From contig CAJNDS010002093.1 in assembly GCA_905221605.1 (NCBI GenBank), forward strand, positions 421,295-485,294: 64,000 nt of DNA. Reading direction: 5' to 3'. Source of the stretch: Symbiodinium natans (lineage: Eukaryota; Sar; Dinophyceae; Suessiales; Symbiodiniaceae). Below, in pieces: positions 32,308 to 42,612 of the stretch (positions are counted from its first letter, which is position 1; every line of letters begins with the position of its first letter). Under the pieces are notes generated by a model, which searched no databases, was not told the DNA's origin, and saw nothing but the letters and a program-made list of their open reading frames with translations. The translations under genes were made by a program, and so were the position numbers.

Positions 32308-33370
32308 ATATATGGGCGATGGAACAGGTGTCCTTTTAGATCGTTTTCTGCATCTTCAAGCGAAGAAAAGGGACACCACAAGGAAACACTTAGGCTGTCC
32401 CTTTTGCTCGTTTGAAGACACAGCAAGCGATTAAAAGGGGCGCCCATTTTGGATTGGCAGCAAACCCAGCTGATGCTCATGATTTATCTCTGTCCCCATA
32501 TATGGGCGATGGAACGGGTGTCCTTTTTGGATCGTTTTCTGCGTCTTCAAGCGAAGAAAAGGGACACTACAAGAAAACACTTAGTAAGGGTGCCCCTTTT
32601 GCTCGTTTCAAGACACAGAAGGCGATTAAAAGGGACGCCCATTTTGGATCGGCAGCAAACCCAGCTGATGCTCATGATTTATCTCTGTCTATATACGGGC
32701 GATGGAACGGGTGCCCTTCCTGATCGTTTTCTGCATCTTCAAGGGAGAAAGAAGGGCACCGCCCAAGAAGGAAAAGTAACATCAGATATAGGGAGGGAAA
32801 TTGAAGAGCTCCTCTCTTTACTTAGTCATTCCCTTTCCTCTCTTCTTATCTGTTGTTTTCTTCGCTTCAAAAAGCAAAATAAGGGAAAAGAGATTTCCTG
32901 AAGAGGAGGGAGGGCACCTATTGAAGAGCTCCTGTCTTTACTTAGTCATTCCCTTTCCTCTCTTATCCGTTGTTTTATTCGCTTCAAAAAGCAAAATAAG
33001 CGAAAAAGAGATTTCCTGACGAGGAGGGAGGGCACCTATCTGTAAAGAGCAATCGTTTAGAGGGGAACAGGAGAAGAGGAGCGAGAGAGAAGGACAGAGG
33101 AGAGATACAGGGAATCCAATTTCAATAGAACAGCAAAGAAAAGAATAGAAGAGAGATGAATAGAGAAGAGGGAGAGACAAAACAAGGCGCAGAGAAGATG
33201 GCACTCTTCTTTATCTATCCTATCTCCCTTATCTCTCCCTTCCCTCTTTCTTTTCGAAATAAGAACAACTAAAGAGGAAGAATTTATGAAAAGGAGAAGA
33301 GTAAGGAAAAGAGCAGAAGTAGGCCGAGAAGAGGGACATGATGAAGTACGGCAAGGTCCACGCGCAACGT
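31069..33370 (+). repeat. segmental tandem duplication, copy 2
   Basis: Second copy, about 107 bases longer than copy 1 because of expanded (CT)n tracts at 32011-32070 and 32265-32303. It ends with the same GATGAAGTACGGCAAGGTCC as copy 1. Confidence 0.9.
31790..32755 (+). repeat. about 190-bp subrepeat array in copy 2
   Basis: Same unit and hairpin as 29590-30440, with longer CT tracts. Frames up to 150 codons here only translate the repeat. Confidence 0.88.
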
Positions 33371-33372
33371 CT

Positions 33373-33899
33373 GCCCAGAATTAAATAATTTAAATAATTT
33401 AAATCCGAAAGGGGCGTTTCGTATTTACATTATTAAAATTATTTAATTCTGGGAAGGGGGGGGGCCCGGTCCTGCCCCCCCCCCTTTTCGGATTTAATTT
33501 TTTAAAATTATTTAAATTATTTAAATTATTTAACTTATTTAATTCAGGGGGTGGAATTAGATAATTTAAATAATTTAAATCCGAAAGGGGGGGTTCGGGT
33601 TTAAATTACTTAAATTATTTACTTCCCCCCCCCCGGAATTAAATAATTTAAAAAATTTAGATAATTTATATAATTTAAATAATTTAAATAATTTAAATCC
33701 GAAAAGGGGGGGGGCCAGGCCCGACCAGGCCCCCCCCCTTCCCAGAATTAAATAATTTAAATAATTTAAATCCGAAACGCCCCTTTCGGATTTAAATTAT
33801 TTAAATTATTTAATTCTGGGAAGGGGGGTGGGCCCGGGCCTGGCCCCCCCCCTTTTCGGATTTAATTGTATTTAAATGATTTAAATTATTTAATTATTT
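33373..33899. repeat. AT/GC palindrome cluster
   Basis: Alternating AATTTAAATAATTTAAAT-type and poly-G/poly-C blocks form nested inverted repeats. The best is a perfect 37-base pair, 33741-33777 against 33784-33820, with a six-base loop; pairing continues imperfectly outward through G/C runs. It ends at an assembly gap. Confidence 0.92.
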
Positions 33900-33900
33900 T

Positions 33901-34000
33901 NNNNNNNNNNNNNNNNNNNNNNNNNNNNNNNNNNNNNNNNNNNNNNNNNNNNNNNNNNNNNNNNNNNNNNNNNNNNNNNNNNNNNNNNNNNNNNNNNNNN
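33901..34000. other. assembly gap, 100 N
   Basis: Exactly 100 N, a conventional placeholder, so the true gap size is unknown. It separates a palindrome cluster from a minisatellite. Confidence 0.99.
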
Positions 34001-34910
34001 TGACAGCCCGAAACCGCCTAAGCGGACCAAGCGGACAACACCGTGACAACCCAAAACCGACCAAGCGGACAGCACCGTGACAGCCCAAAACCGCCCAAGC
34101 AGACAACACCGTGACAGCCCAAAACCGACCAAGCGGACAACACCATGACAACCCAAAACCACCCAAGCGGACCAAACAGACAATACCACAACAACCCAAA
34201 ACCGACCAAACAGACAACACCATGACAACCCAAAACCACCAAAGCAGACCAAGCGGACAACACCATAACAACCCAAAACCGACCAAGCAGACAACACCGT
34301 GACAGCCCAAAACCGCCCAAGCGGACAACACCGTGACAACGAACATCCGACCAAACAGACAACACCGTGACAACCCAAAACAAACGGACAACACCATGAC
34401 GGCCCAAAACCGGCCAAGCGGACAGCACCGTGACAACCCAAAACCGCCCAAGCGGACAACACCGCGACAGCCCAAAACCGCCCAAGCGGACCAAGCGGAC
34501 AACACCGTGACAGCCCAAAACCGACCAAGCGGACAACACCATGACAACCCAAAACCGCCCAAGCGGACAACACCGTGACAGCCGAAAACCGACCAAGCGG
34601 ACAGCACCGTGACAGCCCAAAACCGCCCAAGCGGACAACACCGTGACAACCCAAAACCGCCCAAGCGGACAACACCGTGACAGCCGAAAACCGACCAAGC
34701 GGACAGCACCGTGACAGCCCAAAACCGCCCAAGCGGACCAAGCGGACAACACCGTGACAGCCCAAAACCGACCAAGCGGACAGCACCGTGACAGCCCAAA
34801 ACCGCCCAAGCGGACCAAGCGGACAACGCCGTGACAGCCCAAAACCGACCAAGCGGACAACACCGTGACAGCCCAAAACCGCCCAAGCGGACAACGCCGT
34901 GACAGCGCAA
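34001..34910. repeat. 34-bp minisatellite
   Basis: About 26 units of CACCGTGACAGCCCAAAACC plus GMCCAAGCGGACAA, some with a ten-base partial duplication. Because 34 is not a multiple of three and the unit lacks minus-strand stops, all three minus frames stay open. The array continues into the gap. Confidence 0.95.
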
Positions 34911-34927
34911 GGAAAGCCTAAACCTCA

Positions 34928-35030
34928 GTCCGGGTGATTCCTAAAATTCCGGGAATTTTCAGCTCCGGGTGATTCCCAAAATTCCCAGGAGTTTTAGACA
35001 ATAAGCGTTAAAATTCCCGGAATTTTCAGG
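34928..35030 (+). repeat. about 48-bp repeat, two and a half copies
   Basis: CCGGGTGATTCCYAAAATTC and GGAATTTTCAG recur. Confidence 0.75.
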
Positions 35031-36239
35031 ATCCCCCTGCAAGGCCCTCACAAGCGGCCAAATCGACCGGAAGAGGAGGCGGGGCATCCGACAGGGCGGC
35101 CGCAGAGCGAAAATAGGGGTCGAGCCCGTAGCCTTTTATAGGGATATACCAGCCCATCCCGAATTAAATACCGGAGCGCAAACGAAAATCAACAATCCGA
35201 ATCGTGAGCCAGATGAGCCTACATATGAGAGATGCCGACATAATATATTTAAGAAAGAATATAAACCATAATCATAGTAATAATAAAAATTAATCCAATA
35301 AAATGAAATCTAGAGAACCCAAGATTAAAAAGCATGAAACCCCAGGAAAAAAACTCTTCAGTACAAACAGTTTCATCTACTACTTGGAGCCACGATCGGA
35401 AGATGCGGCCCAGAAAAGCCAGAACTACGCCTGAAACACATGCAGCAAGCATGGGCTCCATCTTTGGACTCAAGCCCTTTTGACTGAGAGCCGAACGAGT
35501 GAGAAGTACAATGTGCTTGAGAGGCTTTTGTCGCCACAATCTCGGTGAGATTTTGCATCGAATGGGGCACACCCATCGAATGAGGCCTACACCGTGAGGC
35601 GCAAGGCAAAAGCACAATACGCGAAACGATCTTAACCCTAAACCCCGACCCCTAACATCTTCAGGGACCCGAAACTTTGATTTTAGACGAGGGAAGTGAA
35701 GATTTAGACCATGAAAAACCACGAGCGCATCTCCAGAATTCAGGGTTGAAGAACCTCCCTACCCCTCACCATCCCAAGACCCCAAGCTACTTCGCACAAG
35801 GCCGCTCTCAGCGGCTGGGCCAGTATCCGAGAGGGAACTGCCAAGGCTGAGGCAAACCTCGCCCAAGAGCCCCTTCCCGGCAGCCTTCAAACCCGGCAGC
35901 TACAAACCCTATCCCCAAACCCCTACTCCCCAAATCCCTACAAGCTTGGGCTTGGATGTGAGCCTAGAAATTCAATCTTTAGGGTCAGGTTTTGGGAGCA
36001 TTAGATGCCTAAACAATATGCTTGCGTTCCGAATACCTGGGCCTGTCATTTTGCGTCCTCGAAACCTTCAAACTATCTGGGCCCCTTTGTTTTTAAGAAT
36101 TGCTGTGGCCACGACACTTTGTAAGCTACATGGGCCCTTTCCGATGAGAGACATTGAGACGTCGTAGTTGGGGGCTTAGGCCTCAGCCCTAACTTGCTAG
36201 ACACCCCGGCTTGGACAAGACCCTAGACCCCCAAGCAGC
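35031..36239. other. unassigned sequence
   Basis: A minus frame (35249-35722) encodes a Met/Ile/Phe-rich peptide of unknown nature; AT-rich near 35160-35300. No gene is supported. Confidence 0.3.
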
Positions 36240-36296
36240 AGTTGGGTTTAGGGTTTAGGGTTTAGGGTTTAGGGTTTAGGGTTTAGGGTTTAGGAC
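36240..36296 (+). repeat. TTTAGGG array
   Basis: About eight perfect units; a shorter block follows at 36503-36541. Confidence 0.95.
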
Positions 36297-36570
36297 ACAA
36301 CTGCCACACAGAATCAACAATGACCAACAACCTCAGAATACCACAAAAGGGCCAAGGCGCTCCCAAAAACTCTCCAAGAGATCCCCAAAAGCACCCACCC
36401 CACCGGCGCCACCAGCAGAATCGAAGACCTTACGCCGAAAACCCGCCCGACGCTTTGCCCAACACTCTGGATACGAACCATGCGAAATTGGAGCCCTGAA
36501 TTAGGGTTTAGGGTTTAGGGCTTAGGGCTTAGGGTTTAGGGTGAAAACTCCCTAGCCAAAGGAAGGGTTA

Positions 36571-36618
36571 TATGGGGTTTCCGAAAAAGGGGTACCCCTG
36601 TTTTGGGAAATACCCATA
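36571..36618. repeat. imperfect palindrome centred on GGGGTACCCC
   Basis: Arms of about 24 bases: TATGGGGTTTCCGAAAAAGG against its near complement ending GGGAAATACCCATA. Confidence 0.75.
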
Positions 36619-36639
36619 TACTCACTGCATGCTCAGGTA

Positions 36640-38270
36640 ATGTGGGAAGCTTCCGACAAGGTTTCTAAACTCATTAGGGATTCAGGCAGACTCTAGAATC
36701 TGCGCAATGACAGAGACAAAGCCGCCGAAACCAAACGGAACAGATCAAGCTCGAAAGCGCACGAGCCGCTTGAAATTGAGTCGCGCCGGTATGACGCAGG
36801 TGTGATGAATGCAGGCCCTGCTGGAGAGAACTCTCACAACCACGCGCATTGTCATAACATCACCCCTCAGCGATATAAGCAAAGAAAGGACATGAAGGAA
36901 GGAACGGCAACAAGGGAACGAAAACATCACAACGAAAATCATCAACACACACACATACATAACACACTAGAAACAAGGCAGCAAAGAACCCATGAAACAC
37001 GTGAGCAACTGCATTGCAGCTCCAAGGGGCCTGGAAGTCCAAATCCAAGAGCCGGAGTGCCAGGACGTGCGAACCCCCCATAGCCTTGGCAATTTTGGGG
37101 GTTTAAGGGCAGTGGTTTGGGGGCTTGAGGGCGTTTGGGGTTTCTACGGGTTTTTGGGCTTTGTAGGTTTGATGGGGTTTGCTGCTTTTCTGTTGAACAC
37201 TGCTCTGCTGGCTAGGCAAAAGGAGCAGCCACTGGTCTGCTGTCGCACGACAAATTCATGTCGTTTTCCACACACCCCAGACACCGAGACCCCAACCAAC
37301 CCTCTGATTCTTGTTTCAAGACTTCAGCACCCCACCCAAGGTGAGCTGCGAGCTCAATGGATACACACATGGCTCCGCTATCTAACGAGCGTTGTTGCGA
37401 AGTCCAAATACTCCCAACAAACTAAGGGTCTCATCACTGCTTGTAGGGTGTAGGGATGCTTAGGGTCAAAACAGGATTTTGGGCCGAGGGTCGGCGACTT
37501 CTTCCTTGCAAACTGGATCAGCCCCCCCTTTGTCCCGAAGGTTCGTAGCCGAGCTGCCTCGAGAACTGAAGTGCTGGGCATATCCAGAGGGCCGCGGAGA
37601 AGGGCTCGGGATTGCAGACGCGGATGTGGGGTCCGAACCCGAACCGGGATGTTGCTCCGCGGCAGTTGTGGCAGCACCGCGCGGCGTGGGCGGCGTCGAA
37701 ACAGGGAAGGCTGAGCCAGAGCTCGCTTCGCGGGTCGCGGCGGGCGTGGCGGGAGCGGCCGTGTGATGGCTTTGCACGCCGCCAGCTTCCCCAATGCGGC
37801 TGTCAGGAACACTCTGCCCCCGGCGGGCTTTCCTCAGCTGGTCGCAAGGTTTAGGAGTTTCGGTTGCGGTTCAGGGCTTCGGGCTTATTTTGGAGTCGCC
37901 TGATTGATATCAGAAAGCCTTGCAACTTTTTGCCCTCAAGCAACACACACACACATACACACGCATATTACTCAGGTGAGCCTGTCCAGCAGGTTGACAT
38001 GTTCTTTGTTGCTGTCCTGTCTTTTTTGAATGCATCAATGAGGCAATCTCAAACTACGGCAACCGTGAACGGTCGATTTAAGACTTGGTACAGTCTTGAA
38101 TGAATCTTAGCTGCTAGATTTATGACACTGGATGTGTTGCCAGAGACGAGACACGTTCAAGGAATAATCTTTTCTGTGGAAAAGTTATGTTGTAGATATG
38201 TTTCTTGGGATTTTGTGGATATGTTTTTGAGGAAAAGTTACGGTTCTCCGTGATTTTGAATATGTTTTTC
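36640..38270. other. unassigned sequence
   Basis: Frames on both strands overlap without recognised motifs. A GC-rich interval (37540-37780) may contain exons, but no boundaries can be defended. A short (CA)n lies at 37943-37964. Confidence 0.3.
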
Positions 38271-38274
38271 GTCG

Positions 38275-38321
38275 CGACGGGGCTGAGGCAGCAATCGCGT
38301 TTTAAGCCCTTAATCTCTGAG
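38275..38321 (-). repeat. dispersed copy of a kinase intron (introner-like)
   Basis: 47 bases matching 43129-43175 with about five differences. The latter is most of the intron between the last catalytic-domain exons of the kinase plus its donor junction, in the same orientation. Confidence 0.7.
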
Positions 38322-38713
38322 GGGCCCTAACGAAGACGGTATAGGGGTAAAGGCCACGGGTGGTCTGGGTGCAATGCCCTAAAGCGTACTTGGGATGTGC
38401 AAAAATTCAGCGGGGTACAGTACAAAGGCCACCATTGCAACTACTGCGGAGTAGACATGGCTCCGAAGGGGGCTCCGAAGGGGGGCCCCACGGTACAGGT
38501 CGCCAGGCTTCGGTTCTTTTTTCATAATACTTGAGAATCGGAGAAGGAGGCGGGGGGGTATTGCACCGGCACAGGAGGTGCAGCTCACGCTCAACACAAC
38601 CCTTTAGGCTTGCGCAGTAGGCAAAGCGATGGTGTTAATGGCTGTCGGGTGTAGTTTTGGGCCCAGGCACCCTAGAAAAGGGTGGGTACGGCCTAAGCAG
38701 GCCTGGGTGGGAA

Positions 38714-38986
38714 TTTAGGGTTTAGGGCTGAGGGTTTAGGTTTAGGGTTTAGGGTTTAGGGTTTAGGGTTTAGGGTTTAGGGTTTAGGGTTTACGGTTTA
38801 GGGTTTAGGGTTTAGGGTTTAGGGTTTAGGGTTTAGGGTTTAGGGTTTAGGGTTTAGGGTTTAGGTTTCGGGTTTCGGGTTTAGGGTGTAGGGTTTAGTG
38901 TTTAGGGTTTAGGGTTAGGGTTTAGTGTTTAGGGTTTAGTGTTTAGGGTTTAGGTTTTAGGGTTTTAGGCCTAGGGTGTAGGGTTA
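38714..38986 (+). repeat. long TTTAGGG array
   Basis: About 35 units, mostly perfect to 38865, then TTTCGGG and TTTAGTG variants. Confidence 0.97.
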
Positions 38987-38989
38987 GCG

Positions 38990-41900
38990 CAACGGCCTGG
39001 CGTTGTCGAAGAAGCGCCATGATCCTGAGATGTGCAAGGGGAGGGGCGGGGGGGTTCCCCCCGGAAAACAAACTGCATTGCAAAATAGGGATTTAACTTG
39101 CAATATTATGTAAAAATTATAAAAGAGCATGCAAGCGGCTCGCCATCCTTCTTACTCGGCTGTATGTTGGAAGCCGTGACCCGCGACATCAGGGGCGGGC
39201 GCCGTCCGTCGGAAGATCCGTGCCTTCAAGGCGAAGCTAAGCACGAACCAAAGCCTCAAACTTAGCAAGGCTGGCTTGGGCCTGTTGTGTACAACGAAAC
39301 ACCAACAAATCTATCCGACGCCGCGCAAAGGTGGGGCAGCCTTGACGAAGACAAAGAAGTTTCAAACAAGACTGAGGATGCAGCCACACGAGTACTGCCA
39401 TCTCCCTGCGGCACAATTAGCCAGGCTGATTTGAACAGGGGCCCACGCGCAATGCGCCTCAAGTGTCTCGTGCCTCTCCAACGCCCAGCGCGGCAATGGA
39501 AGGAACGGCTAGATCTTACACTCGAAATGATGCGACTTGTGCTTATACAGCAATGCCTGCCCGTGCGGGGACATATCTCGCGATATCTCAACTCATGCGT
39601 TGCACTGCTTAAGCCTGGTGGCTTTCTGCATCTCAAGTCAACCCTCACAGAATGTCAACGGCGCAGTGTCAATGCCTCAACACGATGTCATGGCCAGACG
39701 CAATCCGAACTCGATCCAGCTTTTTGGAGCCGCGTCAGTCCACGATCTCAAAGAACTCCAGGTTCCACTCGAGAACTGGCGACAGGGATGATGACACGCC
39801 AGATCAACATCCAAAAAACGCTGCTTTTTTCGACCGACCCCAACACATGTACACAAAGGTAAACCAAAACGCGAGCTGCCTTCGTCTTGTTCTTCCGCTT
39901 GCCTCTCTAGTTCTTCGGCTTGCCTCTCCTCGCAATGCCACAGGAGACGAACACTTGCTGATTCCACCAAAAAGCTGCGCGCAACATGGCTGGCATTGCA
40001 CCAAGCAACCTATGAGCACCTCCAAAGCACGGTATAAAAAAAGAACAAGAAAAAAAGAAATCAAGTTGTCACAAAGTTGGTTTGCCTCGTTGCAGTTCAG
40101 AACTGGCTGCATGTCTTTGATGTGTCGTCTTGACGTGACAAGCGCGCAACCCCAAAAACGGATTCAAAAAACCCTAAAACCTCGCACACTGAGTGTCTCA
40201 GGGCCTTCAGCAGGGCAGCCAGGCGCTTGCAGGTCGAAAGAGGGGCGAGGTGGTTCGCGGCGGAGGTCGCCTGGCAGGTTTGGGTTTTGCAGACTCTTCA
40301 GATATCACCACAGAAGGGTGATTATATACTCAAAAGGACACTAGAGCCTATAGGTACTATGTCCATGGCCCCGAATATTTTGGTGTGTCTAGAGAGGTCT
40401 TGCAGCACCGGACCAGGGACCCCCACCCACATGGGAAAGGGGCCAACCTCAGTGAGTTAGTCTTCTACCGGACAAGAACTCCAACAGGTTCAATTCTTGC
40501 GTGAGCGGGAACCAGGGCTGCGGCTTGCAGACGTTGGCAGACCTCCACGGCGAAGTGCCCACAATTTCGCCTGGTTTCCGACTGCCCAGCTCAAAACTGC
40601 GACACGAACGTCGGGGAAAGCGATGGAACGTCTGGGCTTCAGACTCGAACAGGTGGTAGTCGCAGGCTTGCCTATGCACTTACTCGGTACAAACAGTCTC
40701 GCAGCAAGGTGATTCCTGGGTTCGCTGCCACTCCTTGCTAGCTGGTCAAGGATTGCGGCCACCTGCCGCAGGGCACAAACCGAACCGGGAAGCCATTTCG
40801 ACCATCGGGTCCGGGACCCTGTGCAAACTCTTGGGGACTCCCTCATCGCAACAAGTCTGTTACGGAGGACAGAACGACACGAGCACCCTCGACGAGCGTG
40901 GGCTTTAGCGTGGGCTTTGGCCGGCCTCTTCTTCATTGAACACGCTCCGGCCCAGAGGCACAAGCTGGCGTGGACGCTTGTGTCTCAAGGGCCTGCCACC
41001 ACGAGGCACTTTAGCACACAGAAGTTTGCTCCAAGTCCCTTGGAAAACTCGCCAGCCACACAGCCGGTGTACACCACTCCCTCTGTCATCCGGCACCAGA
41101 CTGAAGATGCACTCAACTCCCAGTACCTGCACACGAGGCACGATGTTGCGGGCTGCAGACTGCGTGTGCAGGCCGCGGCATGTCCGTGGAAGAAGGGGGA
41201 AAGCAGCTGCTGTCAAGGGCCAGTGATGCCAGCGTCACACAAGTGTGCATCCAAATGCCTCCACGCCAATGTGGTAAAGTCCAGTGCCAAACCACCACAA
41301 CCTCAAAACAGAATGGCTTGCGAGCAATTGTTGAAAAGCAGGTGCACTATGACCCATGCTACGCAGCATTTCTTGTAAAGTTTGGTGCTGCTCTATCGGA
41401 ATGGCCTGCGTTGTAGTAGGCATACTCGCTGGAATCGCACTGGAGTCGGCCACTCTTCACGCCAAAACCCGAAGACAAAAACCGATAACAAAAGTTGCTC
41501 ACGCTCAGCGTGCAACCCTGATGGCGTGGCCATGAATCGATGCAACTGATTTACAACCCCCGCTTGCTGTGGCCAACACGCGTTGTTGACGTTCTCGCAG
41601 TACTTCAGGCGTAACCGGCGACCGTGACCTTCGGCTGCGCGGCAAGGTGCCGAGAGCCACATCCACGAAATGCGCCCGTTGAAAAAGCAGAGCCCTCCAC
41701 GTGAACTGGCGCGTGGACGACGTGGAGAAGGGCTGCATCGCCAAGTCCTGAAGCACTGAATGCACCCTTTCGGGGTTTCCCAGAAAAAGGGATCACGCCA
41801 TTTTGGGGGAATGTTAAGGGTACCGAGATCGAGACGAGGGCTTTGCTCGACCATCGGCTCATGAGGATCATCGTGCAAGGTTGCGCCGCCAACTCCTACA

Positions 41901-42612
41901 CAAGCAACAAGTGCTGTGGAAAAGCCAGACGTCGGCTCGGAGAACTGCAAGGACGCTGATCGCGTCCTTCGTCCTCTGCCGAGTTGTTCCGGGCGCCTGG
42001 CGCAATCACGGGCGTCGGCTCACAGACGCCCCAACACACCGAATGGCACAAGGCCACGATGAGAGGCACATCAGAGCCTCTTTGGGCCCGGCAGCGCTGG
42101 TACAGTTCCTAAGTGGATGCTGGCGTCACAGCAGTACCCAACAGAATGCCACGGCTCAACTCCTGAGCCGCACGCCAAGTCTCCAGACCTTAGGGTTTAG
42201 GGTTTTAGGGCTTAGTAGGGCTTGGGGTTTGGGGTTTTGGGGTGTTAGGGTTTTAGGGTTTGGGGTTTAGGGTTTCGGGCTTAGCGTTTAAGCGTTGCTT
42301 TGCCTTCTGCCGCTGTCACTTGCAGCCAGGCGGCGCAAAGTGCAACCCGAAACCCTAAACTCCCTAAGACTCCAAACCCCTAAGACCCCAAACCCTAAAC
42401 TCCCCAGTCTCTTCCCTGCCATGGCCTCAAGTCCACCAAATCCGGCGAGCCAAACCTGGGGGGACCAAACTGCTCTCCTATTGTTTTTCGGGATGGCTGG
42501 AGCATGTAATGGCTTTGGGGTTCAGGGATATAGAGTTTAGGTAGCGAACTACAGAAGGAGCTGCGGGGAATACAACAACTCAACTCTGATTCTTCCATTG
42601 CAGTACAATTTG
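38990..42612. other. probable exon-bearing region, unassigned
   Basis: Composition resembles the kinase locus (mixed GC with short coding-like pieces) rather than repeats, but no domain was recognised on either strand. A poor TTTAGGG block lies at 42185-42290. Confidence 0.35.
41302..41405 (-). other. possible exon of an unknown protein
   Basis: Bounded by a CAG acceptor and a GTTGTG donor on the minus strand; reads AIPIEQHQTLQEMLRSMGHS then a Leu/Gln-rich helix, with no stop. Codon use looks coding. No family recognised. Confidence 0.3.

Noticed and set aside
29759-32650. CCATTTTGG words resembling the dinoflagellate spliced leader
   Set aside because: Only nine bases match, inside a tandem repeat, and the leader's GCTCAAG end is missing.
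30087-32901. Frames of 100-150 codons in the segmental duplication
   Set aside because: They repeat with the 190-bp subrepeat and change frame between copies.
33890-34910. Three overlapping minus frames of 281-338 codons
   Set aside because: They translate a 34-bp minisatellite and partly run into N; all give the same periodic peptide.
41605-41892. Possible alpha-kinase signature (SAFSTGAFR) on the minus strand
   Set aside because: A single short motif; no ATP-binding or zinc motif found around it.
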